Shown piece after piece: positions 1 through 7,354 of a stretch of 64,000 nt of DNA. The translations under genes and the position numbers were made by a program. Position 1 is the first letter of the stretch. Every line of letters begins with the position of its first letter. Below the pieces are notes generated by a model, which was not told the DNA's origin, searched no databases, and worked only from the letters and a program-made list of their open reading frames with translations. The stretch spans positions 68,160-132,159 of the forward strand of contig NZ_CALUAA010000005.1 of assembly GCF_943913915.1 (NCBI RefSeq), written 5' to 3'. This DNA is from an uncultured Peptoniphilus sp. (GTDB lineage: Bacteria > Bacillota > Clostridia > Tissierellales > Peptoniphilaceae).

Positions 1-1
1 A

Positions 2-1006
2 GCCCTTGGCGAAGGAATTTTCTCCACGGGGCTGAAACAGTTTACGGTCCGGAAAGACGAGAACGGAATGCCCTACGGATTTTATAAAAATACATATTTT
101 CATCTTTCCATAAGCCACGAAAAGGATTATGCTATAGGTATAGCTCAGAAAGCAGATAATACCTTGAGCGGGGATTTTTCATTAGATTTTGAAATGGCGC
201 GTATTCTTCCTACGCTTCAAGACGACGATCACAAGGGGAGCAGGGGGAAAGCGGCCATTATCGGCGGAAGCGAAGGCATGTACGGATCGGTCGATCTTGC
301 GAGTCGCGCTCTGTTAAGAAGCGGCACCGGGCTCGCCTATGCACTTCTCCCGAAAGAATCGGTGAAATCTTTCGCTCTTCGTGCAATGGAAGTAATCGTG
401 CGCAATCGAGAGGATCTTTCCCTACTGGACGATATGGATGCTGTCGCCATAGGCCCCGGCATGGGGCGAGATGATGAAAGCTTTTATCTCTTTAACAAGG
501 TCTATTCCAGTTTTAAAAAGCCTCTCCTCGTCGATGCCGACGGCCTCTTCCATCTATCACGGAAGAGAATGGAGAGAGAGCAGGCGATCTTAACACCCCA
601 TGAAGGAGAAATGGCGCGATTAATTCGTCGTGACATAGAATGGGTGAGATCTAACAGAAAAGAAGCTGCAAGTTTATGTCGGTCTCTTTATGGCGGCGTC
701 GTGGTTTTAAAGGGAAAAGATACCATCGTAACAGACGGAGTACATACATTTATCAATCCCACAGGAAACAGCGGCATGGCTACGGCGGGAAGCGGAGATG
801 TCCTATCAGGTATCATAACTTCTTTTTTAGCGCAGGGCCTTAGTTGTTTCGATGCTGCACGCCTCGGGGTATATATTCATGGATTAAGCGGGGATATCGG
901 TGCTTTACATAAAAGTCGCCACAGCCTGATCGCCTCCGACTTAATCGATTATTTCCCTGAAGCCTTTCTTTCAATGAAAAGATTGGGAGAGGCTGAGCTA
1001 ATTTAA
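2..1006 (+). CDS. Holo-ACP synthase / NAD(P)H-hydrate dehydratase fusion (5' end outside window)
   Basis: The reading frame is open from base 2. Residues before the first internal ATG at 68 look like the C-terminal half of AcpS: ALGEGI, then FTVRKDENGMPY, then FHLSISHEKDYAIGIA, matching the family's KALGxGI, GKPY and SISH motifs. AcpS moves 4'-phosphopantetheine from CoA to acyl carrier protein. After a linker, from about base 230, comes an ADP-dependent (S)-NAD(P)H-hydrate dehydratase domain (NnrD/CARKD), which repairs damaged NADHX/NADPHX. It carries KGSRGKAAIIGGS, AIGPGMG, LTPHEGEM and the catalytic-region motif GNSGMATAGSGDVLSG. The domain ends near residue 330 with no epimerase (NnrE) domain seen. 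The N-terminal catalytic Asp of AcpS lies outside the window. The more common partner of NnrD is NnrE, so this pairing is unusual. Confidence 0.85.
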   Translation, partial: ALGEGIFSTGLKQFTVRKDENGMPYGFYKNTYFHLSISHEKDYAIGIAQKADNTLSGDFSLDFEMARILPTLQDDDHKGSRGKAAIIGGSEGMYGSVDLASRALLRSGTGLAYALLPKESVKSFALRAMEVIVRNREDLSLLDDMDAVAIGPGMGRDDESFYLFNKVYSSFKKPLLVDADGLFHLSRKRMEREQAILTPHEGEMARLIRRDIEWVRSNRKEAASLCRSLYGGVVVLKGKDTIVTDGVHTFINPTGNSGMATAGSGDVLSGIITSFLAQGLSCFDAARLGVYIHGLSGDIGALHKSRHSLIASDLIDYFPEAFLSMKRLGEAELI

Positions 1007-1051
1007 GCGAAACGCTTTATTTATGACAACTAAATAGAAAGGATGTGATCC

Positions 1052-1393
1052 ATGGTTATTAAACGAGGAGACATCTTCTATGCTGATCTTTCGCCGGTTG
1101 TCGGTTCGGAACAGGGCGGTGTGCGTCCGGTGGTGATATTGCAAAATGATGTAGGGAATAAATATTCCCCTACGACCATCGTCGCTGCCATTACGAGTCA
1201 GATGAACAAGACGAAATTGCCGACCCATGTTAAGGTCAAGGCGGCGACCAATGACCTTCCTAAGAATTCGGTTATTTTGCTTGAACAGATCCGAACCATC
1301 GACAAAAAGAGACTCCGTGAAAAAATCGGAAAGTTCAGCTCGAAAATCATGGACGATGTTAACGAAGCGATCAAAATAAGTTTCGGACTATAG
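1052..1393 (+). CDS. mazF: MazF/PemK-family mRNA interferase
   Basis: The protein has 113 residues, the usual size for MazF/NdoA toxins, which cleave single-stranded mRNA at short motifs. It begins MVIKRGDIFYADLSPVVGSEQGG followed by RPVVILQND, the hallmark N-terminal strands of the PemK fold. The conserved VAAITSQ, LPTHV and LLEQIRTIDKKRL segments follow. An AAAGGATG ribosome site lies just upstream of the ATG. No antitoxin gene is present: only 45 bases separate it from the upstream AcpS-NnrD gene, whereas in Bacillus the antitoxin lies directly upstream of ndoA. The gene probably shares a transcript with the upstream gene and ends at a strong terminator. Confidence 0.93.
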   Translation: MVIKRGDIFYADLSPVVGSEQGGVRPVVILQNDVGNKYSPTTIVAAITSQMNKTKLPTHVKVKAATNDLPKNSVILLEQIRTIDKKRLREKIGKFSSKIMDDVNEAIKISFGL

Positions 1394-1398
1394 TACAT

Positions 1399-1444
1399 AA
1401 CGACGATAGGCGCGAGTTTTTCTCGCGCTTATCGTCGTTTTCGT
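1399..1444 (+). terminator. Intrinsic terminator after mazF
   Basis: An 18-bp stem (1399-1416 with 1422-1439, one G-U pair) with a five-T loop is followed by a short T run. The fold is strong on both strands. Confidence 0.9.
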
Positions 1445-1472
1445 TGGTGTCTATCATGGGATGTTGTATAAT
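1444..1472 (+). promoter_or_regulatory. Sigma-A-type promoter for the wall-polysaccharide cluster
   Basis: TTGGTG at 1444-1449 and a perfect TATAAT at 1467-1472 are separated by 17 bases. The -35 box sits at the tail of the upstream terminator, so this probably starts a new transcript reading through the following genes. Confidence 0.75.
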
Positions 1473-1511
1473 AGAAATTGTGAATATTTTTAGTTGAGAA
1501 AGGATGAGACT

Positions 1512-1955
1512 GTGAGAAGCAAATGGAAAAAAAGCGGATTACCCTTGGCTCTGGCCCTCGTTGTCGGTGCAGCTCTGCCCGCTTTTGCAAATAACGGCGA
1601 CCCACTGGTTTCTTTAAGTTACCTGAATAAGCGTTTAGAGCAGATTGAAAGCAGACTACAGGAAGGTTCTCCTTCAGGCGGAGGTACTTCCAATCTGGAA
1701 GTTGTCAATTTAGAATCAGGCGACGAGCTTATCGTAGCACAGGGTACGGAAATGATTCCGAGAACCGGTTCGTTAACGGTTATCGCCGGTGCGAGCGGAG
1801 GACTTAGCGATATTACCGAAGGAGCTAATCTCGATCAGGGCAACAAAGCGACGAAAGACCATTTACTTATCGCCCCGAGAAGCGACGGTCGCGGCTTAAA
1901 GGCAAATACGAAAGCGATCGTTTTAGTACGTGGCAGCTATAGTGTGGACAGATAG
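1512..1955 (+). CDS. Conserved exported protein of unknown function
   Basis: The GTG at 1512 is chosen because AAAGGA lies eight bases upstream. An in-frame TTG at 1494 would add six charged residues and has no ribosome site. The product has 147 residues: a signal peptide (RSKWKKSG, hydrophobic LALALVVGAALP, cleavage after AFA), a short helical segment SYLNKRLEQIESRLQE, a glycine-rich linker, and a compact C-terminal domain with ELIVAQGTEMIPRTG, SGGLSDITEGANL and DHLLIAPRSDGRG. I recall similar short exported proteins in clostridia but know no function for them. It is the first gene after the promoter and lies 12 bases before a glycosyltransferase, so it may be co-expressed with the polysaccharide genes. 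Confidence 0.7.
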   Translation: MRSKWKKSGLPLALALVVGAALPAFANNGDPLVSLSYLNKRLEQIESRLQEGSPSGGGTSNLEVVNLESGDELIVAQGTEMIPRTGSLTVIAGASGGLSDITEGANLDQGNKATKDHLLIAPRSDGRGLKANTKAIVLVRGSYSVDR

Positions 1956-1967
1956 TGGGAGCGGACG

Positions 1968-3092
1968 ATGAAAATTCTTCATCTTATAAGCGGCGGTGAT
2001 ACCGGAGGTGCCAAGACGCATATCTATACCTTGCTGAAGGGCTTAGAAGATTATGCCGATGTCAGTATGGTGTGCTTTACCTCCGGACCGTTTCTCGACG
2101 GAGCAAAAGCTCTCGGGATCGATGCCCGCCTCGTTGAACAAAAAAATCGCTTCGACATGGCATCATTAAAAAAAGTTGTGGAAATGATCGAGACAGAAAA
2201 ATTCGATCTCGTGCACTGTCACGGTGCCCGGGCAAATTTCAACGCCCTTTATTTAAGACATCGCGTCAGTGTTCCCATGGTAACGACCCTACACAGCGAT
2301 TATTTATTGGATTTCAAAGATAATTTTATTAAGGATAAGGTCTTTACACCCTTAAATCGGTATGCGCTTAAACGCTTCCCTTACTATATTGCGATTACTG
2401 AAAAATTTAAACAGATGCTCATCGATCGTGGATTTCCAAAAGAGCGTATCTTCGTTGTCTATAACGGCATGGATATGAAAAAGGAAGAGCGCCATGTGGA
2501 TCGAGATGAATTTCTCGGCCGTTACGGCTTGGAGAAATACAGCGACCGGATGCTCTTTGCTATCGCTGCACGATTGGATCTTGTAAAAGATCACCGAACC
2601 CTTCTCTCAGCTATCGATAAAGAGAGGGAAAAATTAGGCGACGCTCACTTTTTAATTGCAGGGGAAGGGGCCGATGGAGCTTATTTAAAGGAATATGTAG
2701 CGGATCATCACCTGGAAGATCTGGTTACTTTTTTGGGCCAGGTGGACGATCCCTTCAGCCTTTACTATGCATCGGATGTGAATGTCTTAACATCGGTTTC
2801 CGAAAGCTTCCCCTACGCTCTTTTGGAGGGGGCCAAGGCAAAGATCCCCTTTATCGCAACGGATGTAGGGGGGATTAAAGAAATGGCGGGACCCTACGGC
2901 ATGTTGTTTCAGCCGAAAGATGTAGAGGGCCTCGGACAGTGGATTCTCTATGCGCTGAACCACCCGGATGAAATAAAAGAGCGGGGTCAAAACCTTTACA
3001 CATACGTTAACGACCATTTCGGTCAGGAAGCCATGGCCAAGAGCCATGGGGAAATATATAAAAATATTCTTCAAAGGAGTAAATATGATTGA
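1968..3092 (+). CDS. GT4-family glycosyltransferase
   Basis: This 374-residue protein has a two-domain GT-B fold. The N-terminal half opens with ILHLISGGDTGGAKTH, the glycine-rich acceptor-side loop, and contains DLVHCHGARANF. The C-terminal half has the GT4 signature: FAIAARLDLVKDH, HFLIAGEG, and around residue 280 the ESFPYALLEGAKAKIP stretch, an EX7E-type sugar-nucleotide site, followed by ATDVGGIKE. Retaining GT4 enzymes of this sort add sugars to lipid-linked wall or capsule intermediates on the cytoplasmic face. The gene starts 12 bases after the exported protein and overlaps the start of the next gene by eight bases. Donor and acceptor sugars cannot be told from sequence. Confidence 0.9.
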   Translation: MKILHLISGGDTGGAKTHIYTLLKGLEDYADVSMVCFTSGPFLDGAKALGIDARLVEQKNRFDMASLKKVVEMIETEKFDLVHCHGARANFNALYLRHRVSVPMVTTLHSDYLLDFKDNFIKDKVFTPLNRYALKRFPYYIAITEKFKQMLIDRGFPKERIFVVYNGMDMKKEERHVDRDEFLGRYGLEKYSDRMLFAIAARLDLVKDHRTLLSAIDKEREKLGDAHFLIAGEGADGAYLKEYVADHHLEDLVTFLGQVDDPFSLYYASDVNVLTSVSESFPYALLEGAKAKIPFIATDVGGIKEMAGPYGMLFQPKDVEGLGQWILYALNHPDEIKERGQNLYTYVNDHFGQEAMAKSHGEIYKNILQRSKYD

Positions 3093-3567
3093 TAAAAAAG
3101 GAAAAATTTTCGGCAAGATCAATGTGATCGACTGTTTATTCTTGCTCATACTGATCGTCGCAATAGTGGGAGGTATTTCCCGTTTTAAAGATTCTTCCAT
3201 AACCGTGGAAAGTACTTCAAAAGGAAAAATGACCCTTCTTGTAGATAACGTACGCACCCCGTCGGTTGAAAATATTATCGAAGGGCAAGACCTCTACAGC
3301 TACGATAAAGGTGTTTTTATAGGCAAGATCGTCGGAAAAACCGTACGTCCCTATGAAGATGCGGTGGAATACGAAGGTCAATGGGTGAACGCACCGGTGC
3401 CCGACAAATATTCCGTGTACTTAGATGTAGATGTGGATATTAAAGAATCTGACAAGTCCTATGTCGTCGGAGGTGAAGAAGTGCGCGTGGGAAATGAATA
3501 CCGCGTCAAGAGCAAGACGTCCGCATTTACAGGTATTTGTGTAGGCATTACTAAAGACGGGAACTAG
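3085..3567 (+). CDS. DUF4330-family membrane-anchored protein
   Basis: The ATG at 3085 follows an AAAGGAG site at 3074-3080; an ATG at 3046 lies inside the upstream gene. The product has 160 residues: a short cytoplasmic start (MIDKKGKIFGKINVID), one membrane segment (CLFLLILIVAIVGGI), and an outside domain of about 120 residues rich in short strands. The layout (DKKGKIFGKINVID, GKIVGKTVRPY, CVGITKDG) fits DUF4330, found in clostridial polysaccharide clusters with no assigned biochemistry. Its place between a GT4 and an O-antigen-ligase-like protein suggests a role in polymer assembly or export, which is inference. Confidence 0.75.
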   Translation: MIDKKGKIFGKINVIDCLFLLILIVAIVGGISRFKDSSITVESTSKGKMTLLVDNVRTPSVENIIEGQDLYSYDKGVFIGKIVGKTVRPYEDAVEYEGQWVNAPVPDKYSVYLDVDVDIKESDKSYVVGGEEVRVGNEYRVKSKTSAFTGICVGITKDGN

Positions 3568-3570
3568 ATT

Positions 3571-4131
3571 ATGATTCAATCCAGTGTATTGATTCGAATC
3601 CTACTGACTGCGGTTAGAGCATTGGAGAATTGGTATAAACACAGCGTCCTTCATAAGATTTTCGCTGCCATAGGCGGTATGTTGAAGAATCAGTGGATGG
3701 GATCAGCGACTCGAAAGATGCTCTACAGTGGAGAAGGTCTTTTTGCTCGTTCGTTATTTTTTCGCATTCTTCGATTCTTCTATCGTCTATTCAACACTAT
3801 TGCCTACTGGGTACGCATTCGTATAGCGAAAGCGGTGTCAAACTCTGTAGGGTTTAAGATTGTGAACAGCTACAGCGCTTGGGACTCGGCCTTTAAAATT
3901 TCCGGCGTGGTCTTTGCAGGCTTCGGCTTGAGCATTCTGACACTCGGTCTACTGCGCCGTAACCCTTGGGGCGCTTTCGGATTAGTCTTTCTCTTGGCAG
4001 GGCTCATGATGAACCGTATGGCGGGTAACCTTGGAGAGATCATTGATACGTCCTATGCAATAAAAGTCTTTAAAAGCTTATGGAGCTTACTTTTACATGA
4101 CAAGGAGGTGGAACGATGGAATCGCGTGTAA
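3571..4131 (+). CDS. Membrane protein of unknown function in the polysaccharide cluster
   Basis: The protein has 186 residues, starts three bases after the previous stop and overlaps the next gene by 16 bases. The N-terminal half is basic and amphipathic (repeated arginine/phenylalanine around FRILRFFYRLFNTIAYWVRIR). A membrane hairpin follows: FKISGVVFAGFGLSILTLGLL, a short RRNPWG turn, then AFGLVFLLAGLMM. No catalytic motif is visible. The tight packing suggests an accessory membrane partner of the downstream O-antigen-ligase-like protein. I do not recognise the family. Confidence 0.6.
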   Translation: MIQSSVLIRILLTAVRALENWYKHSVLHKIFAAIGGMLKNQWMGSATRKMLYSGEGLFARSLFFRILRFFYRLFNTIAYWVRIRIAKAVSNSVGFKIVNSYSAWDSAFKISGVVFAGFGLSILTLGLLRRNPWGAFGLVFLLAGLMMNRMAGNLGEIIDTSYAIKVFKSLWSLLLHDKEVERWNRV

Positions 4132-5486
4132 AAATCAATCCCCTACTCTTATTCGCCCTGGGCTTTGTTATCGGCGGGGTAGGTCTGAGCATTAAAATTC
4201 CCTTCGTCATTCTCCTTTTTGCAGGCCTGATCGGTCTGATGGTATTTTTTGAAAATCCCATGGTCAGTTTGATCGCCACCACTTTCGGCTATATTTTTCT
4301 GCCGGATCTATTGGTTCTCATGCTCCTTTACGGAACTTTCGGCTTATATCTTTTCAGAAAGTTTATAAAAAAAGACGATCCCCTTGTCGTGGCGAGCCAC
4401 GAAGTAATTCCTTATGTTTATTTTCTCTTAATGGTCGTTCAGACGGCTACATCACTTTACTTTATGGGCTCCCTGCGAGATTTGGCGATTCACACGGCAG
4501 GCTTTATGTATTTAATCTTTATGATTAATGAGGTGAAGACCGAAGAAGAGCTTCACGGCGTGATCGTCGCCCTTGTGTGCGCGGCAACAGTACTTGCCCT
4601 CGTCGGCATCTACCAATACGTCGTGGGTGTGGACATTAAAAAGGAATGGGTAGATACCACCTCAAACAGTGCCATTCGCGCTCGAGCCTATTCGGTTTTC
4701 GGAAATCCGAATATCTTTGCCGAGTATTTAGTCATGGCGATTCCCTTATGCGTGGGTCTGTTTTGGTCTACAAAACGAGACGGCGTACGGCTCCTCTTTT
4801 TCGCCATGTTTGTTCTGCAGATAGTCTCTCTCTTTATGACCATGTCGAGAGGCGGCTGGCTTGGACTCGCCGTAGCAGCCTTTATCTTTATTTGCCTCGT
4901 TAGAAAAGAGCTCTTACTCTTGGCTATTCCCTTACTGGGAGCGGCGGTGTTTGTGGTGCCGGAGAGCATTATTAACCGGTTTATGACCATATTTAATTTC
5001 GCCGACTCGTCCACTTCTTATCGCTTTAAGATTTGGGAAATTACAGAGGCGGTTATCCACGATCATTTCATCGTAGGTTTGGGGCTCGGGCACTTGCCCT
5101 TTAAAATGGTATTTGAGCAATATATTCGCACCATGCCCATCTATCACGCCCACAATACATTTCTACAGATTTTTGCAGAGATGGGCATCGTTGGATTCGT
5201 CTTGTTCTTTATCTTTATGGTAAGCATTTTCGTCAATTTGGCACGCTACCCCTTAAAGAGCGAAAATAAATATCTGAAAATTATGGGTGCGGCTCTATGT
5301 GCTTCATTTTCCGGCATGCTGTTTCACGGGATGTTTGAAAATATCTTCTATATGACCAAGATTACGACTACCTTCTGGTTGCTCTTGGCCGTCTCCTTCG
5401 CTCTTGTACGCATTACAAAAAAACGTCTTGCCCTTAGTGTTGGGGAGAAAAGGATGGATTGTTATGGCAAAGAAAGTATTATTTAG
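4116..5486 (+). CDS. O-antigen ligase / polymerase family membrane protein
   Basis: The ATG at 4116 follows GGAGGTGG. The 456-residue protein has about ten to twelve hydrophobic segments. Family features include YSVFGNPNIFAEYLVMAIP in the middle, TMSRGGWLG, a long extracellular loop with a conserved His region (GLGLGHLPF and YHAHNTFLQIFAEMG, the Wzy/WaaL HxHN-type motif), and a final MLFHGMFENIF helix. Such enzymes polymerise or transfer lipid-linked glycans on the outer face of the membrane. Lying next to CsaB and TagA, it probably acts on a secondary cell wall polymer or teichoic-acid-like chain. Polymerase and ligase roles cannot be told apart from sequence. Confidence 0.85.
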   Translation: MESRVKINPLLLFALGFVIGGVGLSIKIPFVILLFAGLIGLMVFFENPMVSLIATTFGYIFLPDLLVLMLLYGTFGLYLFRKFIKKDDPLVVASHEVIPYVYFLLMVVQTATSLYFMGSLRDLAIHTAGFMYLIFMINEVKTEEELHGVIVALVCAATVLALVGIYQYVVGVDIKKEWVDTTSNSAIRARAYSVFGNPNIFAEYLVMAIPLCVGLFWSTKRDGVRLLFFAMFVLQIVSLFMTMSRGGWLGLAVAAFIFICLVRKELLLLAIPLLGAAVFVVPESIINRFMTIFNFADSSTSYRFKIWEITEAVIHDHFIVGLGLGHLPFKMVFEQYIRTMPIYHAHNTFLQIFAEMGIVGFVLFFIFMVSIFVNLARYPLKSENKYLKIMGAALCASFSGMLFHGMFENIFYMTKITTTFWLLLAVSFALVRITKKRLALSVGEKRMDCYGKESII

Positions 5487-6564
5487 CGGTTATTACGGCT
5501 TCGACAATAGTGGCGACGACGCTATTTTGCATGCCATTGTAAACGACATTCGCGTCATCGATCCGACACTTCAGCTCAATGTTCTTTCCTATGATCCCCA
5601 GAGAACGAGAAGACTATACAATGTAGGAGCCACGCAGCGCTTCCATTATGCGTCGGTGAAAAAAGCCCTCCAATCGACAGATCTGTTGATCAGCGGAGGA
5701 GGCTCTCTCCTTCAAGATGAAACATCATCACGCTCCCTTTATTATTATCTCGGCGTGATGGCTCTGGCCAAACGCATGAAGAAAAAAATTTACGTCTATG
5801 CCAACGGCGTCGGACCCATCCACAAGCCTATTAATCGTAAGCTGACGGCCAAGGTTTTAAACAGCGTCGATTTTATCACCCTCCGAGATGAGGATTCTTT
5901 CGAGGTATTAAAAGATATCGGCGTGACAAAGCCCGAAATAGAAGTTACCGCCGATCCGGTTTACGGAATTAAGGGCATAGGCGAAGGTGCGGCACGTGCC
6001 CTTTTAAGAGAAGAACGCATTCCCGTGGATCGTTCCTTTATGGGCGTCGCCGTTCGCCGGTGGAAGAAAGCCCCGGCCCTGGCAAGTAAAATCGCTTATG
6101 TTGCGGATAGGGTCTATGAAGAATGCGGCATCGATACGCTCTTTACCCCCCTTCACTACCCGGAAGATAAGCATTTCGCCGAGAGCATCAAGGCGTCCAT
6201 GGTATATAAAGATCATGGCCATGTGCTGGGAGGCAACTATGCGGTAGAAGAAATGGAAGGCATCATCGGCCTTTGCGATGTAATGATTGCCATGCGTCTC
6301 CACGCTTTGATCTACGCGGTAACCTCCAAGACACCGGTGGTGGGGATCGTCTATGATCCGAAGGTAAAATCCCAATTAGAATCCCTCGGTATTCCGTCGA
6401 ATATTCAAGCGGAAGGAATGGATGAGAAGAAACTCTTAAACGCCGTCGTCGCCACTTTCAATGAAAGAGAATCGGCTGGGGAAAAACTCGTTCATATGCA
6501 CGACGAGTTGCGTGAAAAGAGTAGGAGGAATGTTCGTCATGTCTTCGAACTCTTGGAAAAATAG
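5464..6564 (+). CDS. csaB: Polysaccharide pyruvyl transferase CsaB
   Basis: The ATG at 5464 is preceded by AGAAAAGGA; an upstream ATG at 5404 lies inside the previous gene. The 366-residue product starts KKVLFSGYYGFDNSGDDAIL, the CsaB opening, with DLLISGGGSLLQDETS, YVYANGVGPI, TLRDEDSF, and near residue 277 MRLHALIYAVTSKTPVVGI. CsaB adds pyruvate ketals to secondary cell wall polymers, creating the ligand for SLH-domain proteins. It overlaps the upstream gene by 23 bases and the downstream tagA by 26, indicating one translationally coupled operon. The prediction is that SLH-type or similar pyruvate-binding proteins exist elsewhere in this genome. Confidence 0.92.
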   Translation: MAKKVLFSGYYGFDNSGDDAILHAIVNDIRVIDPTLQLNVLSYDPQRTRRLYNVGATQRFHYASVKKALQSTDLLISGGGSLLQDETSSRSLYYYLGVMALAKRMKKKIYVYANGVGPIHKPINRKLTAKVLNSVDFITLRDEDSFEVLKDIGVTKPEIEVTADPVYGIKGIGEGAARALLREERIPVDRSFMGVAVRRWKKAPALASKIAYVADRVYEECGIDTLFTPLHYPEDKHFAESIKASMVYKDHGHVLGGNYAVEEMEGIIGLCDVMIAMRLHALIYAVTSKTPVVGIVYDPKVKSQLESLGIPSNIQAEGMDEKKLLNAVVATFNERESAGEKLVHMHDELREKSRRNVRHVFELLEK

Positions 6565-7354
6565 AGATAAGATCAAAATTTTCAATACGCTAGTGGATAA
6601 TATCTCTTTCGACGAGGGTAAAGAGATATTGAAAGAGATGCTCGATGAGGATCGATTCCACATCGTCTTCACTCCGAATACGGAAATCGTCATGGCCTGC
6701 CGGGACGACAGAGAATTGGCGGAATCCGTAAATTCTGCCGACCTCGTCGTGGCAGACGGCATCGGTCTCGTCATCGGTTCCAAGATGAAGCACCTTCCTC
6801 TTAGAGAGCGGGTAACGGGTTTCGATCTTTCCGTGGCCATGTTGGAGCTTGCAAAAGAAAAAGACAAGAAAATATTTTTCTTAGGCGCTGAGCCCGGTGT
6901 GGCGGAGAAGGCGAAAGAGGAAGTGGAAGCCGTCTACGGCGACATTGTGGCAGATGTGCACCACGGCTACTTTAAAGGCGCTCACCGTGGATTTGACGAT
7001 CACGAGGAGGAGAAAAAAGTGATCGATGCCATTAACGCATCGAAAGCGGACATCTTATTTGTAGGCTTGGGCTTTCCCAAACAGGAACAATTTATTTTAA
7101 ACAATGCAGAGAAGTTTTCCCATTTAAAAATCGCCATAGGAAACGGAGGCGTCTTAGATGTCTTGGCCGGGAAGGCGAAGCGTGCGCCGGATATCTTCAT
7201 CAAGTTAAATTTAGAGTGGTTTTATCGATTAATCAAAAATCCGTCTCGCATATCGAGGCAGCTCGTCATTCCTAAGTTTTTGTGGTCAGTTTGGTGCGAC
7301 AGCCAATCGGTTTGTGTCGTCAAGAAGACTAAAGGAGGATCTTATGCAAAATAA
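6539..7354 (+). CDS. tagA: WecG/TagA/CpsF-family glycosyltransferase
   Basis: AGGAGG at 6523-6528 is ten bases from ATG 6539; another ATG at 6530 is too close to it. The product has 271 residues, normal for the family. Motifs are VDNISFDEG, FTPNTEIVMACRDD, ADGIGLVIGSK, ERVTGFDL, KIFFLGAEPGVAEKA, DILFVGLGFPKQEQFI and IGNGGVLDVLAGKAKRAP. These GT26 enzymes transfer N-acetylmannosamine (or a related sugar) from its UDP form to undecaprenyl-diphosphate-GlcNAc, a committed step in wall teichoic acid or secondary polymer linkage. Pairing with CsaB is common in Firmicutes wall-polymer clusters. It overlaps transketolase by 11 bases. Confidence 0.92.
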   Translation: MSSNSWKNRDKIKIFNTLVDNISFDEGKEILKEMLDEDRFHIVFTPNTEIVMACRDDRELAESVNSADLVVADGIGLVIGSKMKHLPLRERVTGFDLSVAMLELAKEKDKKIFFLGAEPGVAEKAKEEVEAVYGDIVADVHHGYFKGAHRGFDDHEEEKKVIDAINASKADILFVGLGFPKQEQFILNNAEKFSHLKIAIGNGGVLDVLAGKAKRAPDIFIKLNLEWFYRLIKNPSRISRQLVIPKFLWSVWCDSQSVCVVKKTKGGSYAK

